Below, piece after piece: positions 13,001-23,067 of a DNA stretch of 64,000 bases; positions within the stretch are counted from its first letter, which is position 1, and each line of letters opens with the position of its first letter. This stretch comes from Hymenopellis radicata (Eukaryota; Basidiomycota; Agaricomycetes; Agaricales; Physalacriaceae). Location of the stretch: contig JADNRX010000229.1 in NCBI GenBank assembly GCA_015501595.1, positions 1-64,000 on the forward strand, written 5' to 3'. The position numbers and the translations under genes are program-made. The notes below the pieces were generated by a model, which was not told where the DNA came from, did no database searches, and worked only from the letters and a program-made list of their open reading frames with translations.

Positions 13001-13277
13001 CAACGAGTCGCGGGATCTCATCTACGAAGGATCGAAGTATGCAAACACCCGAACGGCATTCCAGAAATTCACTCCAGAGACTCGCCATGCACAGAATCTA
13101 GGAGTCGTTGGTCCAACAGGATTAGCTGCTGAGGAGCGAGATATAGAGTCGGAGGATGAGGAGGAAGATGAGTATGAGGTGGACGAAGAAGATCTAGCGA
13201 TGGATGAAGATGAGGCAGCTGCATATGAGCATGCAGAGGAACTCATGGCTATTGTAAACGAAATGTCCGTAGATTAA
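10099..13277 (+). CDS. DUF6589-domain protein with AT-hook, possible transposase
   Basis: Five exons: 10099-11046, 11105-11866, 11917-12554, 12608-12707 and 12765-13277. All introns are GT-AG and the model is open for 986 residues. The N-terminal third is disordered and basic, with an AT-hook-like KKRRGRPSHRGKR at residues 91-103, and then a coiled, Ala-rich stretch. The body resembles the fungal DUF6589 family as I remember it, including IVWDNLN near residue 397, an FDNGTTATLIPL block, and MFTDGDLLTDS near 556. The tail is strongly acidic. No biochemical role is established that I know of. The spaced WDN and DGD motifs could be part of an RNase H-like DDE nuclease, but that is my inference. 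The convergent RecQ-bromodomain gene ends 12 bp away, which suggests the two act together. Confidence 0.85.
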
Positions 13278-13289
13278 GCGTATATGCTT
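13278..13289. other. 12-bp convergent intergenic gap
   Basis: The TAA of the DUF6589 gene ends at 13277 and the TAG of the RecQ-bromodomain gene begins at 13290. The two 3' UTRs must therefore overlap, giving antisense transcript ends. Confidence 0.85.
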
Positions 13290-15826
13290 CTATGTTAAGG
13301 GGTTTGTAAATGCAAACAGTTTTCTATCTACTATATCCTGTAGAAAGTCCGCATCCTCGTATATCTGTGATGTGTCTTGATTGAAGCGACGTGCATTATC
13401 GAAGAGCAGTGACCAGGCGTTCCGGAACTCCTCCACCGATGTGTACCCCTTTGTAACACCGGCATGCATCTGTTTCTTGATGTGCGCCATTGAGATGGGC
13501 TGTGCGATGATCTCGTAGTAACTTGGGTATTGCTGGATACAAGCTGTTAGTCTGAGAATTTGTTTCAACCACCAGAACGTACATTCTTCTTCGGAAGGGT
13601 CATGAACATGTGGCACCGCTTGATCACCTTCTCTTGTCGATTGGCGCCACGGCCTCTCGTAACCGTACGTGTCTGGGATTCGACCGCCTGGTAGCACTCC
13701 TCAAACAGCACGACCAGCTTCTCGTGCCGTTCTTGACGCGCAAGAGCATTCAACTCCTCAAATGCGCGTTCACGTGCTGCCGCCTCCCTCTCGAGAGCTT
13801 GCGGGTCTGGGTAGCGCTCACATAAGATTGAGAGTAAGCCGACAATCTGCCGCCCATAGCGATAATCATTAGCGCGACCCCATGCCCATGAGATGTTGTT
13901 AACATCGAACATTCGAACATCAGTGATGGCGCGCGCGCGTGACGCAATCTTCTCAATGATATCGGTGCTCAGAAGATGCTTCCCGGTAATAGATCGTTGG
14001 TTGGGGAAATCTGAAAGAATGATGACAGAACGCCAATTTTGGAGCGAGAAGACAGCAGCGTCATACAGTTCGGGTGTAGGCTTCGGAGGGCGTCCTGGGC
14101 GAAACGTAGTGGCTGCTGCAAACGATACAGTCTCAACCGGAAACTGCGTGGGCTGGCAGTTGTCGCAGCATCGCGCACCCGGTGGTGTATTTATTCCTAG
14201 TGACACTTAAACAAATATTAGTGGAGGTAATCATTCCTGAGAAAACGAGACTCACATTTGTTCTTGTTCATAAAGAATTCGTTCCAGGGTACCCGCCGAC
14301 AGCCGTTTGTCGCGATGAAGGCTGACAAGAACTTTCTGTCTCTTGTCTCAATAAAGTTCAGAGCACGACGCTTGCGGCCACGACCGCCTCGCACTGGCAC
14401 TGGTACCCGCGAAACTACGGGATCGTCTTCGGTATTGTCGTCGTCATCCTCAATTGCTGCCTCTCGGTCTAGATGTTGGAAGTCGGAACGTGGTACCAGT
14501 TGTTCGTCATCGTCTTCTTCATCATTGGCAGCGCCGCCCTGGTCAGATTCATCGCCACCGTCGGCCTCGTATTGAAGAACATGTTGATTGTACTTCGCCT
14601 TTGTGATGTACAGAATAGCTTCACCGAGCTTGCGGAAGTCACGAGTGCACCGGCCAATCTTCTGGACAAGGGATAGAAATGTCCGCGGCTCGTCCCAGAG
14701 AATGACACGCTGAACATGTTTAAAATCCATACCCTGTATATCTGGTGTCAGAACGGGCCAAGCCACTTAGAAGACACATACCATTCCCAGCGCATCTGTC
14801 GATGGAATAGCACGAGATTCCCCAGATTTGATCTGCTCTTGGATAACGGTCTTGTGGTGTTCGTCGACATAACGGTGATAAAACTCGATTCTATCAGCAG
14901 ACAGCCACTCGGGTGCGTGCTTCCGAAGAAAGTCCTGCATCTCCTCCGCCACCTTGCGGCTGTTTACATAGATCAGAGTCTGAGGGAAGTCGTCCGGCGA
15001 CACGCCGTCTCTAGGAAAGAGCGTGATGAGGTCCGCATACGAGTTGCTCGGAAACTGAAGTAGGCGAACAGATAACGCCACGTTCAGCTTCTCGTTGGAC
15101 ACCGATATTACTCGGCAGTCAGTGAGGCGAAGCTTGTACTGAATGTCGTTCATGACTTCTGGTGGTAAAGTCGCGGAGGCTATGAGGACAGGTACACCAC
15201 TAGGCATGCGACGCAGAAGGGTGACGAGCTGGCTATACTCGGGACGGAAGTCGTCGGTTCCCCACTCGGTGATGGAATGTGCTTCGTCGATGGAGACCTG
15301 AATGACATTGTTCTGAAAGGTGGGGGAGTTGAGGACGATTTCTTTCCAGCGACGATCATCCGCCATCTCCGGACCCAATAGTCCGACGCGATACTTGTTA
15401 TTCGCGAAATCCTGCTCTCACGTCAACAATAAATCTATCCTGTACATCGATGTCACATACCTTCAACTTCCTGTCCATATCCTCCGTGTTCGACGTGAAC
15501 GACACAGCCGGAATCCCGCGCTCATTCAATTCCTTCTCCTGGCTCACCATTAACGCTGTCAATGGGCTGAGGACCACAACCATCTTGTCTGATCCTGGAT
15601 CTCCTTCCCTGGTACCCGCAAGATGATAGAACAGCGCGTACCAGAGCGCCAGAGTCTTCCCGCCGCCGGTAGGGATGTCCAGGATAGTGGAGTGGCCAAG
15701 AACGATGTTCTGCCCAGCCTGCTCTTGGAAATCGCGCAGTGAGGGCACTCCAAATGTCGCACACATCAACTCGCGAGTCACAGCGGCCCTCTCTGGGTCG
15801 ATTTCGGTGACTGGCGCGAATGGCAT
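13290..15826 (-). CDS. RecQ-like DNA helicase fused to a C-terminal bromodomain
   Basis: Five exons on the minus strand: 15826-15461, 15411-14782, 14733-14256, 14205-13583 and 13532-13290. Together they give 779 residues with no stop. Helicase motifs are intact: Walker A IPTGGGKT (51-58), DEAH box IDEAH (163-167), SATLPP (201-206), TDALGMGMD (327-335) and motif VI QKIGRCTRD (356-364). After an acidic linker come CRRVPW (~476) and CCDNC (~505), the usual RecQ zinc site. From about 650 to 765 the sequence has bromodomain features: FEECYQAV, LPKKNQYPSYYEIIAQPI, and NARRFNQDTSQIYEDA with the acetyl-lysine-binding Asn. The layout resembles the SNF2/BRG1 type. Helicase and bromodomain residues share exons in one frame, so the fusion depends only on the phase-1 intron at 14206-14255, whose acceptor TTTAAG I chose because the next AG creates a stop. 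Confidence 0.85.
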
Positions 15827-15971
15827 CGTCGTGTCTGCCTAGGGGCCGCGGGAAGATTGTCGGGGCTCTACAACGCGCGGAAATTCGAAATTTGGGAAAA
15901 GGAAAACGTAATTTAATTTTAAAAGAGTGTCGGCAAGTAATGGTGTGTACGCTATAGCGATACAAGGAGTT

Positions 15972-16122
15972 TGAATTTGGATGGTAGTGGTAAAACGACG
16001 AAGTCCCATTAAATCGTGGGAAAAAATCCGACCTGCCAAATGTGGGCCGAAATCTTCCAGTCGCTTCGCCAACGATCCGATCGGCTTGGTGAAGCGACTG
16101 GCATCGAGTCTAGCGCATGCGC
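15972..16122. repeat. Right inverted end of DUF6589/RecQ unit, with stem-loop
   Basis: Reverse complement of the left end; core 16000-16064. The stem-loop 16057-16101 pairs CCAGTCGCTTCGCCA with TGGTGAAGCGACTGG at 14 of 15 positions around a 15-nt loop. The loop differs from the left end while the stem is kept, which suggests selection for structure. Confidence 0.8.
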
Positions 16123-16948
16123 AGGTTCAAGGCGTCGTCTCACAGTGAATTGATAGTGCGTGAAAATGTTCTTGTTTTGCTAGACTTTGTTCACCCTTGT
16201 GTAGACCGCGTCAAGTCGCTCATTTCACCCACTGAGCCCGTCACTCCACGCATTCTCTACATCGGTATCATTACCCTCAGTGGCTCTGTCTTTGCACGCA
16301 TGCGGGTACGTTTTGTTTACTTGTTGCCCTTGCCGAAGACTGACTGCATTGCCCAGGCTCCGCCTTTGCAGGCGCGTCGCTGACTTTGGTTGTGATCGTG
16401 AGTTTCCGCCCGATCTCTCCTTGTCGACTTGTTTCGATTTGTAGATACCCGCCTTCGACGCCGTCTCTTGGTGTCCAACCCTCTGGTTAGTCGTTTCTGG
16501 TTTATACCCTTAACGAGGTTGTTCACACACTTTTCAGACTTTTCCTCTTGTGGCGGTAAGTGCCCTTGACTCGATGCTGGCATATCTCACATAGTATTGG
16601 GGTATATAGTGTTATCTCTTCAGTTCTTGTACTCTCTTGATGTATCTATAGCTTGCTTCCAGAATCAATCTGTCGTGCTCATAATACTATTGATATCTGT
16701 TTCGTGCTTATATTGTGTGATAATATTTGTCTAATTCAAGTCTAATTCAAGTCTAATTCAAGTCTAATTCAAGTCTAAGCATCAACTAATTGATGCATAA
16801 CTATCATATAACTTGTGTCTAATTTCTGGCTAAAACAGTCTAATGTGGCAAGGGGGAAGGCCATAAGTGTATATATTATGAATAAGTGCTGAGATTGAGT
16901 ATTTTAGCGCTATTTAGACAATATCTACGACTAGTTAGAGATAATATA
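16123..16948. other. Right flank of the outer element, no supported gene
   Basis: No recognisable coding sequence. The last ~230 bp are AT-rich and contain GTCTAAT motifs. Short frames present (for example at 16117-16383) show no family features. Confidence 0.55.
16729..16779. repeat. Subterminal 11-bp tandem repeat
   Basis: Four exact copies of GTCTAATTCAA begin at 16729, 16740, 16751 and 16762, followed by GTCTAAG. Single copies of the same core occur at 16816, 16838 and, reversed, near 16913 and 8270. Such clusters near transposon ends are typical transposase-binding sites. Confidence 0.8.
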
Positions 16949-16970
16949 GCAATGTAGGCTTTTCCTGATG
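16949..16970. repeat. Right terminal inverted repeat, 22 bp
   Basis: Exact reverse complement of 8126-8147; followed directly by the second TGG of the target duplication. Confidence 0.9.
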
Positions 16971-16973
16971 TGG

Positions 16974-19866
16974 TCCGTCGGTGTATGAAGTCGACCGGGT
17001 TCTCTGCGCGATGACCGGGTTGCCTGAACCTCATCTCCTCCCATTCTTGCATACGCCCTGCTATCCACGTCTTGGTGAGGAAGAATTCCCGAATAGCCGT
17101 GATCATTCGGAACCAGTCGGCTCTCAACCACTGTTGATCTGGAAGAGGCAGTCCTGCCCACCAGTTTTGAGCGCGGGCCGTCCAATAATGAGGAGCCATG
17201 TTAGCGATACCCTTTCGCATTTTGCTACTCATCCAGGCCAGTTGCTGCATAGCGGCCAGGTAATCCACCGCTGTCGTGTCACCACCATCCCAAGGAGGAA
17301 TGATTGAGGGAGGCAGTTTGTGATTAAGCTGCCACTCGATATCCTCGTCGTCTCCATTCCACCCACTCCTTCCGCCCGCGCCACCTCCTCCGCCACCACC
17401 TCCACCGCCGCCACCTCCACCGCCGCCACCACCGCCACCACCTCCTCCGTTTCCTACTGGACGAGGATCAGGTGGACCTCTTCCGTCAGGTCGAGGAACC
17501 CCAGAGGGTCCAGGCGCTGCTGGAAAAGGCTGGGAAGGCTGCGGCGGCGGAGGGACTGGAGGGAAAACACCTCCAGCGCCTTGCACTCCGCTCTTCCAAT
17601 ACCCTTGACCAGAAGGATCCATCCCTTGCATCCCGATGCCTATGTACCCGGGCCCCGCTCGCATTCCTGCGGGGAGCTCACTCTCACGGGTCTGAAGAGC
17701 GATAGCGGCGGCTGCTGCGTCTTGGTATGTCTCTTCCGGAACAGACAGGTAACCACCTCTGGATCTAGTGTTCAGATCTTGGAATCTACCAACGCCAGGG
17801 AGCGATGAAAGCGGATGGGGGTCCATGCTCGTGGCTGTCCTAGGCCTGGAAGTCAGGGGTACTGGTGGTACTGAAGGAGGAGCTACGCGAGCGGGTATCG
17901 ATTGAGGTTGGGAGCTCGGAGTTACAAGGTTACTGGGCCAGTTTACAGATGCTTTCCCTTTAGCTTCACGCACGGAAATAGAGCTCATTAATTCATGTAC
18001 CCTGCTTGTTGCATCTTCAATCATACTGTATTGCTCCTCCTCAGCACCGGGAAGTCCATATGCTGAAGGGTTCGAACCACGGTAGTAACCTTCTATCCGA
18101 TTGACATTGACCTGATCTAAACGAAGAACTAGACGCTCCGCCTCACGCGGGTCGATTTGCCGAGCTAACTCGAAATATTCCGGCCTCTGCAAGTATTTCC
18201 CCACTTCGGTGGCGCCACTACCTGAACCTTCGTGCGTGCGAATCTCTGAGATCGTGGAAGCGAGTTCGGGAAAACGGACCCGTTCGTCGGTGATCCAGAT
18301 TCCTCGAAGAGCGAGTAGGTAACGCTCCAGTCGCAGCTGACCATTGCGCAGCCGCTCCTTCCAAACACCTATAGTAATAAGTAGCCGAGGAGCGCTCTGA
18401 CAGATTTCCATGGCTCTAATGAGCTTCCAACCTGGATCCAGCTGAAATCCGGGTTTCTCAACCCAAAGAAAGGCATGGAATGCGTCGAGACACTGGGTCA
18501 GCGCGAGCGCGACGTGCGCATATAGTTCCAGGAACTCGGTAGCTAAACCCCACCCGGGAATCGCGTGCGGATCGGCCGCGTTAGAGATGCGTCGCAAGTC
18601 CTCTCGAGTGACGAGGGCGCCTAGTACCTCCTCGATGCCTTCTGGCAAGTTCCTCCAGAAGTTCCCTGTATGGGGGTAGGAAATCCGAATGATGAGCTCT
18701 CTTATCCAGAGGCTCTCTTCCTTATTCCTCCCCGGCAGTACACCATCTACTCCCCCGAACGAAGTCAGTGGGTCTTCCTCAGGATGGTGCGAATCCCATG
18801 CAGCGTGGAATCTTGCTACCGACGTAGTGAGAGCTTCGTCGCGTGGACTTACATCTTTACCATGGCCTACGAGGAGGAAGCTGTCGCCACTGCCGTACTT
18901 AGACTGGCGGGCGACGCGCAACCCCGTCGTGACACTCTCGTAAGTTCGTCTGGCATCGTAATGCGATCTCGAGACTGACGAGGTGTGCCCGGTTGAAGAT
19001 TGAGGGTCCGAGACAGAGGCTTCCGTCGGCGAGGGAGAGGGAGATAATAGCGATAACGGTGACCGAGGAGAGGGGGAGCTCGCAGCTGCGCGACGCCTCG
19101 ATCCTGCATCACCCTCCTCCACGGATTTGGGAGATATGACCCAAGGAGTCCAAGCTGGAATGTCCGCTGGCACGAAGATGGAAGCAGGCGGTGTGCGCGC
19201 AGGCACAGGGTCTTCCCAGAAGGCAGGCGACGGTTTGGGAAGTACTGGGGGAGCTGGTTTGGGAATTACGGAGGGAGCTGGTTTGGGAAGCACGGTGGGA
19301 GCTGGTTTGGGAAGCACGGTGGGAGCTGGTGCAGCGGGTCCGGGGTCGCTTGAATGAGACGACGACGGGACCTTCGTGCGGTTACGTCCTCGGGATCGCG
19401 GTTTGCCTCTACTCGCTGATTCCGTAGTCTGGGGAGGATCCTGCGGTGAGGAATCGGCCGTTGTCGAGGTCTGGGTCGGGGTGGAGGAAGACCCCGAAGA
19501 ACCGGTCTTGGCCGTTGTGTTGACAGGCTGGTTGGCGGCCAGCGGCGAGGATACCTTGGGCTGATTCGTGCTTAGCCCGCCGCCCTTATTCTTCCTAGAC
19601 TTCGCAGAGAGGTCCGAGGAGCCGTCCTTTCCAGCTGGAGGGTTGTTCGCGAGGACTGGGGCCTTGGAAGACCTAGCTCTGTTGGTGGGAGTGGTAGGAG
19701 AGCTACCTGACGCGAGCGGAGCGTCTTTCGACGCGGCGTTCTTGGGAGTCGTCTCGGTTGGTTGCTTGGAACCTTTAGTGGACGATGACGCCGGTGCTGG
19801 GGTTTCCAGAGCAGCTGCAATCGAGTTGTTTGTCGTCCTACCACCCGTTTTGCTTCCGAAGGACAT
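16974..19866 (-). pseudogene. gag: Gag (5' part) of the chromovirus, cut by insertion
   Basis: Starts at MSFGSKTGG, 180 bp downstream of the primer-binding site, and runs about 964 residues to the insertion point. The first third is disordered and rich in Ser, Thr and Pro, with several tandem VLPKPAP units (19240-19340). A poly-Gly run coded by GGT/GGC repeats sits at 17370-17450. The capsid-like end includes WEEMRFRQPGHRAENPVDF, a pattern of Gypsy gag proteins in Agaricomycetes. Past 16974 the frame reads into the inserted element and ends at 16876. The missing gag end is at 8124 and below. Because the frame lacks any other lesion, the insertion is probably young. Confidence 0.88.
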
Positions 19867-20045
19867 GAGAATGAGAGGGGGCTGCGACGTTGATGGGGAG
19901 TGTGGGTGAGCGACGCGGAGGAAAGACGCGAGAAATGTCCGACCGCTGAGTCAGCGGAATAACGCGTTATGACGTTCGTGTTGGAGTCGTTAAATCGCGT
20001 CTCGTCGTGAAGCAGGTCAGCGCCTGCGTGTCGTACTACTCGAGC
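19867..20045 (-). other. Retrotransposon leader
   Basis: Non-coding sequence between the primer-binding site and the gag start; expected to hold packaging signals, none of which I can identify by eye. Confidence 0.5.
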
Positions 20046-20063
20046 CCCTCGCGGTGGGCTCCA
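20046..20063 (-). other. Primer-binding site matching tRNA-Lys(CUU)
   Basis: The minus strand begins TGGAGCCCACCGCGAGGG one base after the LTR. This is the exact complement of the last 15 bases of the tRNA-Lys(CUU) genes in this window (42367, 45278, 58498) plus CCA, 18 of 18 positions. The match stops at position 19. Confidence 0.92.
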
Positions 20064-20064
20064 T

Positions 20065-20379
20065 TGTGATAACTCGGGATATCGGTTAAGGAGCTCGAGT
20101 AGATAGAGGGAATAGTATGCTATGCTCTGTAACTCTGAGCGCGTAAGAGAGCGTGTCACCCTCGCTAGGGTCTCGTCCTGAGAGGTGGAAGCAGTTAAGG
20201 ATACTCAGCCCGAGAGAGTAAGCCTTAACGCGACTACATACGGGACCGCACGGCGTGTCCGTGGAACTTAGTACTTCGTGATCAAAGTCTAAAGCAAGTA
20301 AGTCTGATTTCATAAGCAACGGTAAACCTAACCCTACGAACATGTACTACGTAGTTCGACAGTTCTAACAGTTCTTACA
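20065..20379 (-). repeat. 5' LTR, 315 bp
   Basis: On the minus strand it starts TGTAAGAACTG at 20379 and ends ATCACA at 20065, with TG...CA termini and the primer-binding site one base later. The first 31 bases recur at 31-1. Confidence 0.85.
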
Positions 20380-20911
20380 GCAACTGCCACCGCTGCTCCC
20401 GCCTGCCCATATAAGGAAATTGGACCCTGAATGAAGAGCAACATCTGTGAAGAGTATGTGTAATGGGTAAACTAACGCCCCATGAAGACTAGGTCGTAAT
20501 AGTACAGTAAACCGCCCTGAGCATCACCATCATCATCAATCACGCCGTCTTCCACTCGGACTCTTATTGTATCACTAGTGTCACTTTCTCATCCCTCCAT
20601 GTGCCCACTGTATTACCAGCCTCTTTCCCCTTCTTAGACTTCGAAACCTGTAGCACTAGAACCATTTCGTCTTCGTCTTCTTCATATTTATACAACTCAC
20701 TTGTAGCTCCAGTTCGTTCTCCCCCTTTATTATTGACGACCTCATTGTATCAACTAGCTGGTAGATCCTAGATTATTTAAGTATTTCTGCATTCTGCATC
20801 TGCGTGTTCAAGTTTGAGAATGATGCATTTTCTGGGTTCGATGTATCCAATCCCTTTCTCCTCTTGCTTTCGACTATGACTGCCGTTCACTTACGCCTCG
20901 TTCCAACTAGG
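20380..20911. other. Intergenic, no gene seen
   Basis: AT-rich sequence between the LTR element and the next TIR element. No open frame with coding character. Confidence 0.6.
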
Positions 20912-20971
20912 TGACCGCTTTTTCTTAAGATTTGCTCGGTGGCGACCGAGATAAGATAAGATTCTTAAGAT
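20912..20971. repeat. Left TIR of 4.4-kb element
   Basis: Inverted match to 25292-25350; includes the palindromic CTCGGTGGCGACCGAG. Confidence 0.8.
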
Positions 20972-21108
20972 AGAGACCCCCCACACTTCACATAGATCTT
21001 ATCTTAAGCTTATAATTAAGCCCTATCTAATACATACAGCTGAAGGTAATGTAACTACAAACAAGCTAGATAAACCATAATCACAGTTATAAGATAAGTC
21101 TGAGAATA

Positions 21109-21725
21109 CACCGCCAAACGGCCAGACACTTGAGGCAAGTGTTGGCCCTGTTGTCGAAAATCCAGTGGCACTGTCAGCTATTTTCTACAGCCCGTTTCCT
21201 CACTGTAGCCAAGAGTCGCGTTTGTTGTGAGCAAGTGAAAGGATTTGGGGCGAAATTCACCAATATTATCGCCGGGGTTCGAACCAAAAGCTTACATGAT
21301 TGCGAAATCGCTGCATAACAGTTGAGCCACAAGCCCTTTGAAAGACACATGTTGTCATCAATCATAGTGACACTGGGTTCACACCAAGCTGAAACTAAAC
21401 AGAGAAACCTTTCTCCGGTGTTCTGCAAACACAACATTATGATTCAGAGCTCAGAATGATTTTGTTTTTCTGATGATACAATGTGCATAACTACTTGAGG
21501 CTCACCAACTCGAGCAGAAGCACGCAATTCAGGAGAGGCCCCGGTAAAACCGGTGATTGGCGGACCGAGGACAGTGGATTTCTACTGACTCCATCACTTG
21601 CTTTCCAATTCGGAAACGGCCATTGGAAAACTTGTGTAACATTCATAAAAATTCCACAGACTGGTCCACAGGGAACCGAGAAACCATCATTTCACTTGCC
21701 TCAAGTGTCTGGCCGTTTGGCGGTG
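21109..21725. mobile_element. 617-bp TIR element with TA duplication (mariner-type MITE)
   Basis: Perfect 33-bp inverted repeats (21109-21141 and 21693-21725) starting CACCGCCAAACGGCCAG, flanked by TA at 21107-21108 and 21726-21727. Internal frames are short and unlike a transposase. It sits inside the 4.4-kb element. TA duplication and long TIRs fit the Tc1/mariner superfamily. Confidence 0.85.
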
Positions 21726-22265
21726 TAAGATAAGCATGAGCTGAGATGTACAAATGAGATAAGACTGATATAAGCTCAAGGATAAGACAAGAATAAGATG
21801 GCCAAGATGTGAAAACATGTAAGACTTTAAATTAAAATGCTGCACTCCACATCGTATCCAGCAACACCCTCCAACACCCTCAACACGCCTCGAAACCGAC
21901 TTACCAGCACATTGAAGTCGTCTAAGGACACAGTCAGTTTTGAAGAAAACAGATGACATTTGGAAGTCCCACCAGATAATAACGATGTGCTCAAGAACCT
22001 CCAGACGGTGCGTCTCGGGTTACATCCTCCAAAATAGAGAGGATTCTCCAAGTCGGCCCTAAAATCTGGATGTCGCGCCGCATGTTCCGCCGAACGGTTC
22101 CAAGTCGCATTCCGCTGCCGAAAAAGCCAAGTCGGGTGAGTACGCCGACGTTTTCAGAGACGTCTGTCCAAGGGCAAGATACGAGGGAAGCCTAGCATTG
22201 TCGTTGACCGTGCGATGAAGAAACCCTGGAGACAATTCCAGTAGAAATAAGGAAGATTAGAAAGT

Positions 22266-22850
22266 ACGTACCTTGTTGAGTTGGAAGCGTCGGCGACTCC
22301 ATCCACCCCCCAAAGAAATCAACAATTGCCTCGTTGAAGGCATGATGACGATGGCGCAGGGGCTGCTACCTGTCGAGGCGAGCTATCCAAATGCCTCGCC
22401 GTGGTCCTGGATGCGCTGGTGCTCCGTCCAAGAGGCTTACGTGTTCCAAAGAAGTCATCGTCGCGCCTGTCGTAAGCCATGGTCGCAAGTCCACGGTCCA
22501 TCCAAGAGGGCGGAAAGGCGCATGTAGTCGTCAGTGATCCAGGGATGTCGTCGCGGGTGATGATGACGGAGGGTGGAATGCAGCGAGAGAAGCCTACACA
22601 CCGTAAGTTTGAGTGACAAAAGATGAAAAAAAACGTACCATCTTAGGCTGGTTGCGTCCGAGACGCCATCCAACCCCAAATAATCTAACCTTTGCCTCGT
22701 TGCTTGCACGAACGCGACGACGCAGGGGCCCATCCAACCTTTTGAAGCCCGCTGTCGTCCTTCGAGAAGCGTTGCGGCTCCCTCGGGAGGGTTACGCGTT
22801 TGTGCTGCTCGTCGAGAGAGCAGAACGCGAAAAAGTCGTCCTGGCGTCGG
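22266..22850. repeat. Diverged two-unit tandem duplication
   Basis: Two related units about 367 bp apart. Unit 1 starts ACGTACC at 22266 and unit 2 at 22633. Shared blocks in order include GCCATCCA/ACTCCATCCA, TTGCCTCGTTG, GACGATGGCGCAGGGGC versus GACGACGCAGGGGC, and a late GTTACGCGTTTGTG/CTTACGTGTTCC. No gene is evident. Confidence 0.6.
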
Positions 22851-23067
22851 GGATACAATCGACTGGGATGGGATGGCGTACAGCGTCGAAAGTGGAGGGA
22901 AGGATGCAACGGCGCATCGTGGTGGTGGAAAACAAGATGGAAAACTGTCCCTGATGCCGGCGTCGGCAGGGTGAGCGATGCCGATTCTGCTCCATTGTGT
23001 AAATCGTTCGCTTAGTCAGCACCTTATGACCTCTGCGATCGCAAGCTCACGCAGAGCTCAACGTCCA

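Larger units (their letters stand above)
9780..16122. mobile_element. DUF6589 / RecQ-bromodomain unit with inverted ends
   Basis: A 6.3-kb unit bounded by inverted sequences that begin GCGCATGCG on both sides. The best-conserved block (9846-9910 versus 16000-16064 reversed) matches at 63 of 65 positions, and weaker similarity continues inward and outward. Each end contains a stem-loop just outside that block. Between the ends lie only two genes, both intact by my splice models, convergent, with 12 bp between the stop codons. Compact layout, inverted ends and nesting in another transposon suggest a mobile element with its own enzymes. I found no clear target-site duplication for this inner unit, so independent mobility is inference. 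Confidence 0.7.
8125..16970. mobile_element. 8.8-kb TIR element inserted in the retrotransposon gag frame
   Basis: The segment splits the gag reading frame of the Ty3/Gypsy element. Its ends are perfect 22-bp inverted repeats (8126-8147 and 16949-16970), flanked by a 3-bp duplication TGG. Both subterminal regions are AT-rich and repeat a GTCTAAT/ATTAGAC motif; the right side has four exact 11-bp tandem copies. Long subterminal repeats, short TIRs and a 3-bp duplication resemble CACTA-like (EnSpm/Plavaka-type) transposons, but the tips do not read CACTA. The only intact genes inside are the DUF6589 and RecQ-bromodomain genes of the inner unit (9780-16122). Whether those genes move this outer element, or the inner unit is a later guest in it, cannot be decided here. 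Confidence 0.85.
1..20379 (-). mobile_element. Ty3/Gypsy chromovirus LTR retrotransposon, interrupted, 3' LTR cut by window edge
   Basis: The element reads right to left: 5' LTR (20065-20379), tRNA-Lys primer-binding site, gag, zinc knuckle, protease, reverse transcriptase, RNase H, integrase, chromodomain, an extra ORF, a short purine tract, then the start of the 3' LTR (31-1). The 31 visible bases of the 3' LTR are identical to 20349-20379. Gag and pol form one continuous frame once the 8.8-kb insertion at 8125-16970 and one target-site copy are discounted. Without the insertion the element is about 11.5 kb plus the rest of the 3' LTR. Domain order with a terminal chromodomain is that of chromoviruses, which use this domain to choose chromatin targets. 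The long open frame suggests a fairly recent copy, apart from the insertion and one frame change in the last ORF. Confidence 0.93.

Noticed and set aside
16729..16779. Regular repeats considered as a CRISPR-like array
   Set aside because: Eleven-bp units without spacers in a fungal genome; they are subterminal transposon repeats.
17229..17441. Val/Ala/Glu-rich minus frame
   Set aside because: Shadow of the poly-Gly repeat in gag.
1..20379. Starship-type or Helitron giant element
   Set aside because: No tyrosine-recombinase captain, Rep/helicase fusion or Helitron ends; the helicase is RecQ-like and sits between inverted repeats.
21109..21725. Considered as a solo LTR
   Set aside because: The ends are inverted, not direct, and are flanked by TA.
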